From assembly GCF_027244095.1 (NCBI RefSeq), contig NC_069670.1:19085820-19149819 (forward strand): 64,000 nucleotides of DNA, given 5' to 3'. Each line of letters opens with the position of its first letter. The first letter of the stretch is position 1. Shown here in pieces: positions 42,730 to 53,599 of this stretch. Made by a program: the position numbers and the translations under genes. The stretch is from Hemicordylus capensis (Eukaryota > Chordata > Lepidosauria > Squamata > Cordylidae). The notes beneath the pieces were generated by a model, which had not been told where the DNA came from, searched no databases, and was given only the letters and a program-made list of their open reading frames with translations.

Positions 42730-42868
42730 GGAAAGTGGAGGGAGGGGTAAGTTAGTGTAAACCCCCCCCCCCCCGCCACCTTCAAACTGCCTGGTTCTTG
42801 AACCTGTTCGGAGAACCTGGAGCCCTTAAAAGGGCCTCCAAACAGGTTCGTGCACATCCCTAGTAAAC
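42730..42868. mobile_element. Non-autonomous DNA transposon end, probably hAT type
   Basis: Ends in AACAGGTTCGTGCACATCCC then TAG, the reverse of the CTAGGGATGTGCACGAACC end common in squamate DNA transposons; an inner palindrome (GGAGCCC..AAAAGGGCCTCC) is visible. Confidence 0.45.
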
Positions 42869-42884
42869 AACTAAGGAGGAAGAG

Positions 42885-43005
42885 GAAGGCGTGATTGTGT
42901 GGAATCAAGGTAGGGGGGAAAGCTGGGTAGGACAGCGCTGCCCTACCCAGCTTTCATACCCAAAATTTGACCAAGCTAGGAGGAAAAGCTCTCCTCCCCA
43001 AACCC
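42885..43005 (+). repeat. Dispersed repeat shared with 47385-47500
   Basis: GATTGTGTGGAATCAAGGTA and AGGAGGAAAAGCTCTCCTCC also occur in order near 47.4 kb. Each copy has a CTACCCAGC-type inner palindrome. Family unknown. Confidence 0.6.
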
Positions 43006-43010
43006 CTGTG

Positions 43011-43440
43011 GCCTCTTTCCATCTGCATCTCCCCTCACCATCGTAGAGTGTTTTCTTTGGCAAGATTTAATGCCCTGCCTTCTGCTCTGGTGGAGGGTAG
43101 TTATAAAACACTTGCACACCATCTACGACTCTGTCCCTGTGATGCTAACCAAGTAGAAACACTAGAGCATATGATTCTTTGCTGTGAATTATATAACAAT
43201 GTTAGGTCAACTTTTCTTACATCTTTGCTGAATGGGTCTGGGGATCCTGCTCCCTACCAAAGGGTTGAATTTGTTATCTGATTCAAGTCATAGTACTCAT
43301 CAGGTTGCTAAATTTTGTCCAGCTGTATTAAGAATAAGGCAGGCTGCAGTTAAAACATTTGCTATTTGCTAATCTCAAATAAGTATTATTGCTTGTAAAT
43401 TTGTTTTCATGTTTCTTTTACATCTATTTCTCCTCATCAT
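43011..43440 (+). mobile_element. Non-LTR LINE, C-terminal coding end
   Basis: Encodes RRVFSLARFNALPSALVEG, then LCPCDAN.VETLEHMILCCELY, a post-RT Cys/His knuckle usual in reptile LINEs. The same family is on the minus strand at 62.0-63.1 kb. Confidence 0.55.
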
Positions 43441-43529
43441 CAGGAAATGGCATTCATTCCCTAAATGCCTGCCTACAGGCAGTAATGGGCTGGATGAGGG
43501 GGTAACAAATTTTAGCTGAATCCAAGCAA

Positions 43530-43990
43530 GAGGGAGGTGCTCATTATGGGGACTTGGAATCTGAGGGGTGAGTTAGATCTTCCTGTGCTGGATGGGGTTA
43601 CACTCCCCCAGAAGGAGCAGGTGCACAGCTTGGGAGTACTCCTGGACCCAGGCCTCACCCTGGTATCTCAGGTGGAGGCCATGGCCAGGAGTGTTTTCTA
43701 TCAGCTTTGGCTGATTCGACAGCTGTGCCCATTCCTTGAAGAAGACAACCTCAAAACAGTGGTGCATCAGCTGATAACCTCCAGGTTCGATTATTGCAAT
43801 GTGCTCTATGTGGGTTCTGCCTTTGTACGTAGTTCGGAAACTTCAGTTAGTGGATATGCAGCAGCCAGTTTGGTCTCTGGGGCAACCCAGAGAGACCATA
43901 TTCTGCCTGTCTTGAAACAGTTACACTGGCTGCCGATATGTTTCCAGGTAAAATACAAAGTGCTACGAGGAAGTCCCCACTTCCTGCCTC
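43530..43990 (+). mobile_element. L2-type LINE reverse transcriptase fragment
   Basis: Open for 169 codons. QVHSLGVLLDPGLTLVSQVE, FLEEDNLKTVVHQLITSRFD then YCNVLYVG, and PVLKQLHWLPICFQVKYKVL are standard L2-clade blocks. Confidence 0.65.
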
Positions 43991-44785
43991 GCTCGGGCTG
44001 GCAGTCTGGAAAACACCCAGGTGCATATTTGCAATGCTCACACTGACAAGGCTACCTCATCACCAGCTGGCAGCAGATCAAGAGGCGTTTACTGACAGCA
44101 ACTTGAGTTGAAACCTGGTTTTTTGCAGGGCTGGGATTTGCACACCAAAATTGCGTTCAGTAGGCTTACAACGTCCCATGTCAATGAGGTGTCGAGGTGC
44201 TTTCTGTGGCTGAAGGGTAGGAAAGCGTCTTCATGCTGGGAAGCTTCAGAGGGGAAAATAGGTCTTATGGAGGCTGTCCCGTTCTTGGAAACTGAGATCT
44301 GCCCCAATATCTGGTTTTCCTGCTGTTTTGGCATGGCGTGGATAACCCCCTTCTCTGACACCAGCACAAAGTTTATCAAGATCCCTGACCCTCCCTGCCG
44401 TTTTTCATCAAATAGCTACTAAGAACCCTTCCAACTTGCTTAGAAGGACCTGTCACTCAAACCATCACGTTAGCACAAGCAGCCCTTAAGCAAATTTTTG
44501 TTCCTGCCTTTGCTCAAGGCAGCCCACCACAATATAAAATAAAGAACCAACTAGACAAATCCAATAAATACCATTTATTAATATATTCCAATATATCACA
44601 TTTTTTTAAATTAAAAAAAATTTAAAAAGTTTATTCCTTGTTTAATTTATATACTGCTTTTCATTTATATACAAAACAATGCAGGATTAAAATACAAAAG
44701 TACAAATATTAAAAATAGATATTTTTATAGATAGAATTTTAATAAGCCATTAATAAGCCAGCAGCTCTAGTCCATGAAGAGATGT
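43990..44785. other. Unassigned, AT-rich at the end
   Basis: 44530-44720 is AT-rich and may include a reversed L2 tail (TATACTGCTTTTCATTTATA). Confidence 0.35.
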
Positions 44786-45075
44786 GTCCAAGGAAGGCGC
44801 CATATTTTAAGGAGGGCAACAAAAATGGCAAAGGGTCTGGAAATCAAGTCCTATGTGAGGTTTGGTTGAAGCAGCTGGGGACATTTAGCCTGGAGAAGGA
44901 GAAGAGCAGCAGAGGATCCAGCACCGTCTTCAAGCATCTGAAGGGCTGTTGCATAGAAGGAGATGCTTTGTTTTTGGTCGCTCCCAAGGTGGAAGTAGCA
45001 GAACCTCTGGGCTGTGATTACAAGAAAGCAGATTTAGTCTAGGAGACATTAGCAGGAACTCTTCCTAATTGTAAG
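44785..45075 (+). mobile_element. CR1 LINE 3' fragment
   Basis: Encodes LGTFSLEKEKSSRGS and LKGCCIEGDALF, the end of CR1 ORF2, diverged. Confidence 0.5.
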
Positions 45076-46129
45076 AACTATTTCCCTTCACAACCACCTT
45101 GTAAGGTAGGCTAGGCTGAGACATAGTGTGCCCAAGGCTGCTTGTGTGCTTCCTGTCCGAGTCAGAATTTGAACTCAGGCCTTTTTGGTCCAATATTCCA
45201 AGTACACTTGCTCCCTGTTTCAGGGTGGAGCCCTGGCCTACTTGCACGTTCTGGAGGAGCTAAGCCATGGAAATCCTGGTTTAAATGAAGCCTCGCTCCC
45301 AGGAGTCTCACCAAATGTAGCTGTCCTGCTCCAAAAGATCAGGCAGCATTGATAGAGGCACCATTGGACTCTTCTTCATTGTGGTTAGGCAGGCATGTCA
45401 ATTCCACAGCCTGGAAGTGAAAAAACAGGGAAATGATATATACATTGCTGTAAATACCCTGAGCTATAATGTTAAGATCGCCACACTAGGTTGATCCAGA
45501 TTGTGTGCTAAGGAAAGCATAACTTATGTGTCTTGCATAAATCACACACATCTACATGTGCATTTGGACAATTCTGCCTTTGCTGTCCTTTGAGGATGAA
45601 CAAGGAGCCACAGAAATCCTGGAACTCAGGGTTGAATCCTGACCGTGGAAGCACACCTATGCATTTTAAACTGCAGCCCTGAACAATAAAACCAATGACA
45701 GAACAAGGGTTCATTTAAGGCCTAATACTCACAATGCTTCTTTCCCTCTAACACAAATTACTAAGTATCAGAGTTTCGGCAAATGCATTTCTCTTGCGGT
45801 TTCTCTCGTGAATAATTCCTATTTGACTTTTTACAGAGAAGGTCTTGAAGTATCCTTAAACGGAGAGTCAGACATTTTGGCAACAAAACCACAAATCTCT
45901 CTCTCTCTCACCTATATACCACTTCCTTTTTTAAAAAATGTGGCTCCAATCCAATCAGCTAGAAGAAACTATATTCTTCCTTCAGCATCCCTACTTTGTT
46001 TCCTCTGAAGTGCAGTTGTCATGATCCATAGGTTCATTAGAGAGGATTCTTCTCCTATCCCTGCATCTTCCCAATCCACCCAAGGAACACTGGGGCCAAG
46101 CATTAATGTCACCATAGCGTGACCTAAGG
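45075..46129. other. Unassigned stretch
   Basis: 45085-45200 may be an old reverse CORE-SINE remnant (TTGTAAGGTAGGCTAGGCTG). No gene seen. Confidence 0.3.
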
Positions 46130-46195
46130 GGTATACTCGTGGGTCAAATGGGCCGTAACCCAAAATTTAGCTTTAAAAAGCCAAATCTGACAACA
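46129..46195 (+). repeat. Dispersed repeat shared in reverse with 16932-16998
   Basis: GTATACTCGTGGGTCAAATG then GGCCGTAACCCAAAATTTAG and AAAAGCCA. Confidence 0.6.
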
Positions 46196-46751
46196 GAGGG
46201 CCGCCCACCTTGCTGCACATGTGTCTCAACTCTGCCCATGATGCCACAGAACAGTCCTGTTCCACTGAGACTCAAAGTTGCACATGGACAGTTTTGTGCC
46301 ACGTATTTGGAAAGAAAGGATGTTGCGTTGAGCAGCTGTAAGTCAGAGTGGGACACACAGCAACATGGGCAGTGCTCACCAGTCTGGGTTTCTCTGTGCT
46401 CGACCCATGTGAGTGATAGTTAATAGAAATTGCAATCCCTCATTGCATCACTCTGGAAAATAATCTTACATGGTCCTCCTCATTGCCTCCTTGGGGGTGC
46501 CCTCCTTCTCCGGTCCTTACGCCTTGCAGCCCAGAATCAGCAATAACTGCAGAGTCCAACACAAGAAACATTATCCTTTTCTGGTCTATGCTCTGCAAGA
46601 AGTGGACAGCAACTGAGGAACATTATTCCATTTCACTCACCAACCAAAGTCTGCCACCCAGGATCAACAAAAGGAAGGCTGGTGCATATTACGCAGCACC
46701 AGTTGAAAGGGACTAAAGCGTCAGGGGAGGAGGAGACGAGACATTTCCTAC

Positions 46752-46868
46752 CTGGCGCTTCCCTTCTCGTGCATTTCCACCAGATCACCAAAGCTGTAGA
46801 TAGCAAAATTGTAAATACCACAGCAATCAGCCACACTGGCCACCGCCTCCTCTTCTGACCAGTTTCTC
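46752..46868 (-). CDS. Predicted transmembrane exon of an unidentified type I membrane protein
   Basis: 117 bases between acceptor ATTATTGTAG and donor GCCAG/GTAGGA. Only one frame is open, and it is phase 1 at both ends: ETGQKRRRWP, then the hydrophobic VWLIAVVFTILLSTALVIWW, then a basic stop-transfer KCTRREAP. Symmetric phase 1-1 exons of about this size with TM plus basic tail are usual in Ig-superfamily receptors and MHC class I. No extracellular Ig exon was found on this strand up to 49.8 kb, so the gene cannot be named; a chance open exon is not excluded. The basic run before the membrane segment is unusual. Confidence 0.35.
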
Positions 46869-46999
46869 CTACAATAATATTCTCATGAAAGACACTGCCA
46901 CAACAGCAATCACTTTGGCCCCTCCTCACAGCTACCAAGAAATTGTGAAAATAAACAAATGGCTTTAATTCACACACACACTGTTTCGCTTCCTGTAGC

Positions 47000-48285
47000 A
47001 TTCACTTGCAGAGATTTTTCACTTTTCTTTTAAAAAGTGCAAAAGATGCAGAACTTGGCCTCACCTATATGAGACCTCTGGTTGAAGAGACAGGTGGGAA
47101 CAGAGCATGTTTTGCTCATGGGACCTGGATTCACTATGAGCTCTTCCAATGGCTAAAGAAACCCCTTGCAGAAACCCCACGGAGGACATTGCAGAGACTC
47201 TGGCTTGGATAGCAAATTATTAACTGAGACGCCTTTAGATAAGTTTCTATTGTTGCCCTTCTAATCCTATAAAAAGAGCTACTGGGATCATACAACCAAA
47301 AACTGGGTAGGTCATACCTACCTGGGTAGGTCATACCTACAAGTGTCATACCTACCCAGGTTTGGGAGCTGTGTGTGCTCCCAGTTTCTGATTGTGTGGG
47401 ATCAAGGTAGGGGAAAGAGTTGGGAGGACAAGGCTGTTCTACCCAGCATTGGACCACAGTAGGAGGAAAAGCTCTCCTCCCCAGCTTTCCTCCCTAGTGC
47501 TCATTAACTTGGAAGCTAGGTAGCATCCCTGCTGCTCATCTCTACAGGGAGAAGCATCCCGACTGGCTCCTGTGAACAAGGCTGTTGACATGAGCAGTAG
47601 AGATACTCATGTGAAATGCTGGAATCTAGAACAATCCCATCGCTGCCCCACTGGGTAGCCCAAGGTTTTCCCCAGGCGTTTACCCAGGTAGAAGTGTGTG
47701 TGTGGTAAAACATCAACCACCCCTTGTGTGTGTCTCTCTCCATTCAATTAGGCTTGTTACTGAATTATGCATACTGTTCACTCAGAACGTGTGCTGCCTG
47801 CAAGACCCCAATCCCACTTTGTATGAATCCCAGTATGTCCACAGTTCCTGAGCACGTGTAGAGTCACAGATGTGGTTATAAAATGAAATGGATCCGATCA
47901 GCTGCTTGTGGAGTGATACTCTTGCCCTTTTATAGAAAGCAAGCAACCATTCTCAATGGTTTCTGTCTCTCTCCGTTGTGGCTGGCTGCTATTTTCCATC
48001 TTCTTCTTCTGAATGAAGATCATGCTGGGGATCTGGGTTCCCTCGAAGGTGTGTGTGCACTCAAAGGTTTGTTGACGTTTGCTCAGTTCATTTTGGATCC
48101 CGCTCAGGTTGAATCAGGAAGGCCCCACTCTGGATGCAGGTGCCCACACGCTGCCTTGATAGTGCCGCCCAGAACAAAACTCATTCCGCACTCAGATGAA
48201 AAAAAATTAGAACAATGCTGGGAAGCAAATCTGAAATCATTTCTGGAATGATTAAGCTGTTGTATTGCAGAAAATATTCTCCCCC
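47000..48285. other. Unassigned stretch
   Basis: 47385-47500 is the second copy of the repeat at 42885-43005, with GTAGGTCATACCTAC repeated at 47310-47350 just before it. No gene seen. Confidence 0.35.
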
Positions 48286-48365
48286 TGTGCAACCTTGGAG
48301 AAGCAGTCTGAGCTAGATGGACCAAGGGTCTGACTCAGTATATGGCAGCTTCCTATGTTCCTGAT
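48285..48365 (+). mobile_element. SINE tail
   Basis: AGCTAGATGGACCAAGGGTC to GGCAGCTTCCTATGTTCC. Confidence 0.65.
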
Positions 48366-48489
48366 TGTTGAATGCAAGCTGGACCTGAGTTCTGAGGGAG
48401 TCTGGGCTCTGCTTGTTTCAGGGCATGGATCTCCCAAGTGGGAGAAACTCATACTGCAATATGCAAAGCCTGGAAATTCACCCCTACCT

Positions 48490-48600
48490 GCCAGGGGCGT
48501 AACTACCATTAGGCAAGGGGAGTAGTTATCTCAGGGCCCCACTGCCTCAAGGGCCCCCCCAGAGGCATGTCACATGACTCCCCACCCACCCGTGTTGCAC
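48490..48600 (+). repeat. Dispersed repeat end (GGGGCGTAACTACCATTAGG type)
   Basis: Plus copy of the repeat at 15365-15480. Confidence 0.6.
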
Positions 48601-49079
48601 CCCCTATGAATTATGTTGTCTCTTGGAGACCAGCAGTAGCAGAGAATAAAAAAACTAGATTCAATGTGAACTAGATATTAGCAAACACCCCTCGCCTTGA
48701 GCTCTCTCAAGAGAAGGAGGCCACCACACAGCAATCCGAGGTCTTCCGATAGACAATCCCTGCAAGAGAACAAGAGACCCCGTAGCAGTCGGTCAGGTGC
48801 CCACCAAGCGGTCTCAGAAAGTAGAGGGGGGGAAAGCCAGAGCAACTGGGAGTGCATTCTGTCCATGCCGGGGCTCAGGCACCGGCCTGCAGTCTAAAGC
48901 AGGCCTTGAGGGGAGCGGACAGTCCCATTTCGAAAGCAGACTCCATTGTGGAGCCAGCTGAGCTGGGCTGCCACCCCGATGTAAAAGGGGCACGCACGGT
49001 GACCACTGTTACGTCTTCAGAGGAACGACACCCAATGCTGGAGAAAGACAGACAGACCAGCACGTGGTTTTTTAAAAGT

Positions 49080-49910
49080 GCAGCAGCCATCAGGCTGCGC
49101 CCGGAGCAAGAGTTCCTCGGAGGAGCTGGAAGGCGCCGGTGCATAATCAGCGATGCCAGCGCGGGGGGGGGCTTCCCAGCCCAAAGGCCAGGCTTGCACC
49201 ACCAACTCCCTTTCAAGCCTTTGCTTGCCACCCTTCTCCTCCCCACTCGCCCGATAGGAGAGCACGCGCGCCTGAGCACCTTCCGGACTCTTCCCAGCCA
49301 GCTCGAGACCGGTGTGATGCAGCAGCAGCAGCAGCAAGCGAGAACCGGAGCCTCGTCCCGAGACCGACGCGCGTCCACAGCCGATGTCCAGACAGCCATC
49401 CGATTCCAGACTGTTCAGCGCACAGCCCCGCGCGTGGCGGTCGCGGATTTCGCCCCCGACCCCCGCTCCAGCCACCCGCTTGCAAAAGCTCCGAGGCAAG
49501 CAGGCAGCGGACCAGACAGGGGACCCCAAGCATTGGGGCGGCTGCTGCGCCCTGGAGACCGGCGGGTTGGGCCCCCCCTGGGCCATATCTTCCCCCCCCA
49601 CCCCACCCGGGAAGACACACGCCCGCCCGCCCGCCCGCCCCTGCGAGTGAATACAGGCGGCGCGGACACACCTCCGCAGCAAGGGGAGATGGCGGGCCCC
49701 AGCCCCACCGGGAGCGGGATCGGGAGGCTCCTCCAGCCCGCGCTGCTCATCGCCGCCCCGGCCGACTCTCCTTCGCCCACCTGGTCGTCCTCCGCCAGCC
49801 GCGACTCTGAGAGCTTTGGGCTGCGCGGTCTATAAGTAGGCAGGCGGGTGAGCCGTTAGGAGCTCCCTCATTGGCTGCTCTCTGGAGCGCCCAAAGTCTG
49901 CTAGCCAATC
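49080..49910 (-). promoter_or_regulatory. CpG-rich promoter-like block
   Basis: CpG density rises sharply from about 49.1 to 49.83 kb. CCAAT boxes lie at 49870-49874 and 49905-49909, and TATAA at 49832-49836. With CCAAT to the right of TATA the arrangement suits a minus-strand start near 49.8 kb. A possible first coding exon, 49672-49750, would begin MSSAGWRSLPIP and end at GAG/GTGTGT. Long open frames on both strands here are a by-product of GC content. Confidence 0.45.
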
Positions 49911-51025
49911 AGAAAACCCTGCATGTCAAGTAGGGGAGAGAGCTCAGAGGAGGGCGGGGTCTTTGATTGACGGTGATTGGCTGTGATTGATTATTGTGTT
50001 GGCAGACTGGCTGGTTTTGGAAACCCTGCATGTGAAGTAGGGGAGAGAGCTGGAAGGAGGGGGAGTGACAGCCTTGGAAGTGGAACAGGTTTGGAACAGG
50101 TTTTTGTGTGTGTATCGGTTTTTAATGGTTCCCCCCCCCCCCCAGGCAGGGTACTGTGTTGGCGGATTGGCTGATTTTGAGCCAAACTGGCTTATCTCAA
50201 AGTTTTTGGCTTATTTTTGGCTATCTTTCGGATTTTCCATCTGGCAACGCATTGTACAAATAATCTACAGCGGTCATTTGCTTGTTGCTATTTTGCATAA
50301 GGGGTGGGCGGGGCTATGCAGGCTGCCATGATGAGCACCTGCACTTCTGAAGTGGCAACTGCACAAAATTCGCAATATCAAGCCATCAGAAGCGGTAGGA
50401 TGGCTTTTGTAGCAGAAATTTGGGCTATTAGGCCTCAAATCCCTGATGAGAAAGAACCAAAGATACTCTTTAGGATGAAATGATGATTTTTGGAATGTGT
50501 GTTAAGGAGGGGCTTGGGGGAACAATGAACAATGGGATTACTGTACTCTGAAGAGCTTACATGCACAGCTGGGACCACAATGCATTTTATCTAGAAGAAC
50601 CATGATTGGTCCTTCTTGGGGGGCGGGGAGGATGCTGAGTTCTACAAGACTATAACTAGATATTTTGGAAGGGCGGTATATAAATCAAATAAATAAATAA
50701 ATATTAACATAAAGATAAGAATGAGTATATAATATGTCACCACCAGTTTTGTGGGGTGCTTCACCCATCACCTGTGTGTGTCAGGTGAAGGCCCAGCCGT
50801 GATTCTCATTTTGTAATAAAGTGCTTTGAATCTGACGGAAAGGGTGTTGGCCTCTACCTAGAAAGAACCTAGAGTGTAGTATTTCTGCTACACTTTCAAG
50901 AGTCACCTGGAGACCCAGGCCGGCCCTGGAGGTTGGCAGTCGTAACAAAAGGTCCCATAAAGACAGGGACATCAAGATGAAACACATATTGATGATGATG
51001 ATGATAAATATTCATATGCTCGGGG
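49910..51025. other. Unassigned stretch
   Basis: The CCCTGCATGT..AAGTAGGGGAGAGAGCT block occurs twice (about 49917 and 50027), a local duplication. A short L2 tail lies at 50665-50705. Confidence 0.4.
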
Positions 51026-51210
51026 TGGCCCTCTCCACCCGCAGCACAGGACCTCCAGTGACTGTTGCTAGTGTCTGTCTTATGTTTCTTTTTAGATTGT
51101 GAGCCCTTTGGGGAGAGGGAGCCATCTTATTTGTTTGTTATTTCTCTGTGTAAACTGCTCTGAGCAATTTTTGGAAGGGCAGTATAAAAATCGAATGAAT
51201 GAATATCCCG
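51025..51210 (+). mobile_element. L2-like LINE 3' end
   Basis: GCACAGGACCTCCAGTGACT, AGATTGTGAGCCCTTTGGGG, tail GGAAGGGCAGTATAAAAATC and (GAAT)n. Confidence 0.7.
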
Positions 51211-51617
51211 TCCCTCCAGTACAATACTACTCCGGGTGGCTCACAACAGTAAAACAATAAAAGTAACTAGCTGTCCTGGTGCAGAGCATCTGCACTGCTA
51301 GTTCTCCCTGTTCCCCCACCCCAGCCCCATTTCATTCTGCCACCCCCAGCCCAGTTCGTTCTCCCCACAGATACACACCAGGTCATTTTTCCTCGCGGCC
51401 AGCCAGGCTGCTGCCGCCGCTTCCCCTCTGTGGCCACTGCTTTCCCTCCGCGGCCCGTGGGCCAGGCCGCCTCCATTTCTCCACCAGCCAGCCGGCGCCA
51501 GCATTCACTTCCCATCCACCTCTGGCTATCTGACAGCTCTCTGAACTCTTGCGAGAGCTGCCATGCCTGGGCTTGGCCACAGGTATATCTTAGAGAATTA
51601 AATATATAGATACTGAG

Positions 51618-51618
51618 C

Positions 51619-51663
<45 letters not shown>

Positions 51664-51890
51664 GATGATGATTACTATTACATTTATATCCTGCTCTTCC
51701 TCCAAGGAGCCCAGAGTGGTGTACTACATACTTAAGTTTCTCCTCACAACAACCCTGTGAAGCAGGTTAGGCTGAGAGAGAAGTGACTGGCCCAGAGTCA
51801 CCCAGCTAATCTCATGGCTGAATGGGGATTTGAACTTGGGTCTCCCTGGTCCTAGTCCAGCACTCTAGCCACTGGATCCAAATGTTTTCA
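51618..51890 (-). mobile_element. MIR-like CORE-SINE with (ATT)n tail
   Basis: The (ATT)n at 51618-51665 is the SINE's A/T tail; the head is at the right end, near 51880. Confidence 0.7.
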
Positions 51891-52249
51891 ACAGAGAAAG
51901 AAGACAGTCCTACAAGTATCCTAGTCTCAAATGTGTCTATATGTGACTGATCTATACATATATGACTCAAAGTGTACGTATATGCAACTTCCTTGATGGT
52001 ACCCTGCTGGGCTGATCATTCACTTTGTGCTGCTCAGAGTTCCTGCTGCAGGAGCCCTCAAAGGAGAGGGGTTTGTTGCAGGCAGAAGTTGGCCCAGGTG
52101 GTCGTGGTGCTGGGCCGTCTGCAACAAACCCTCTCCTTTGAGGGCTCCTTACACGTCTGGTTTCGCATCCTGCTTTCAGTTTGGGGAAGATCATGGCTAG
52201 GGAAGAGGCAGGTGGGGGGGAATAAAGATGCCTGAGTTGTCCTCTTTTT

Positions 52250-52440
52250 GCTTTATTTATTATTTATTTTTATTTATTTGTCAAATTTATACCCCGCCCA
52301 AACTTACGTCTCTGGGCGGCCAACAACAATTAAAACACATATAAAAGTTAAAACAGTTCAACATATAACACATATAAAGTTAAAACAATACAATAATTTT
52401 AAAACCATAAAATTAAAGGCTTATAGGCATGGGGTGGAGA
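52250..52440 (-). mobile_element. L2-like LINE tail
   Basis: TTATACCCCGCCCAAACTTA then CTCTGGGCGGCC is the reverse of a LINE end of the GGGCGG..TATAAAT type; AT-rich sequence follows. Confidence 0.4.
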
Positions 52441-52639
52441 GAAATCAACAAGCTTCAAATCTTGATAGAATAAGAAAGTTTACTTTTTAAAAACCAGTTC
52501 AATTCAAGCATTACTTTTACGGCAAAAATGCAAACTCAAAACAAACCTACCAAAAGAACATCCCAGGGGAAAATAAAAGGTTGGAAAGAAACGCACCCAC
52601 TAACCTAACACCCTACACTGGTCCCTGCACAGAGTTCTC

Positions 52640-53100
52640 TAGATTCTCTCCCTTCTCGGCGTCTGGCTTGCTGGGCAGTCTCTTGTCCTGCTCTCGGCAG
52701 AGGTCTGGGGCTCAGTGATTTCAGCGCTGGTCTTCAGAGGGTACTTGTGGGCCACATCCAGGCCATCCTTCCAGGCTGAGATTCCCCCGCTCCAGACAAA
52801 AGGCATCCTTGAGGGTGTTTTCTTTGCCAGGCACATGCTGGACCCGCATCTGTGACTCTTGCAGCATCCAGGACCACCTTTGCCACTTAGAGCCCAAAGT
52901 CCCCATAGTCCGTGACCACTGAACCACATGGTCGTTAGTCCACAAGGTCACCTGTTGCACAAAGTCACAAGGTCTGCCTATGTCCACATTCTTGTGATTC
53001 CTTTTCTTTTTGACAAGAGACTCCCTTTTGAGAAACTTCCGTTGGCCAGCGATTTCAGCTGCCCACAAGACATTTCCTGTCCCTCTGTCCATAAACCTTC
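52640..53100 (-). mobile_element. Possible LTR-retroelement pol fossil
   Basis: A broken minus-strand stretch with VQHVPGKENTL, like the RNase H end of LTR-element pol proteins. Short, no LTRs seen, family not set; old. It might instead be chance similarity. Confidence 0.25.
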
Positions 53101-53599
53101 GTCCAAGGTCTTTAGGGTCTCGAGAATATACTTGGTTCAGGCCAAGTCAGTCCAGCACCTTGACGCTGATACCAACTTAGCCCCTGACAACCATTTCTAC
53201 AAATGACATCACATGACTACATCAAATTGACTCAGAATTCTTTCAGGTCAAAGCAGCCTTGAAATGTTTGGGGCACAAGCTCTTCAACCACAACACAAAT
53301 AACATCCTCTCCTTCTGACATGCCACTACAACCCTTGGCCAGATCCCCATGGACAACCACACTGGGTACCCCACTCATGGACTTGCCTTCCTGGAGATCC
53401 TGGTTCTGCTCAGCCCAATCCAAGGTGGCGAGACCCACACGGGGATCCTCTCCTGGGGGGAAGACAGTGGAGCCCTCTGGGGGGAGCTCGGCTGGCTGTT
53501 GCTGTTGAGGCGGAAGCATCTCTTGCTCCTGTCCATGCTGCTTTGGGTGAAGGCAGAGGGTGCTCTGCCTTATTCTTGCATTTCACTTTCTTGCCAGGT

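Noticed and set aside
48852-49835. 327-codon plus-strand open frame
   Set aside because: It lies in the CpG island, overlaps long frames on both strands, shows no domain and has low-complexity composition; stops are rare only because of base content.
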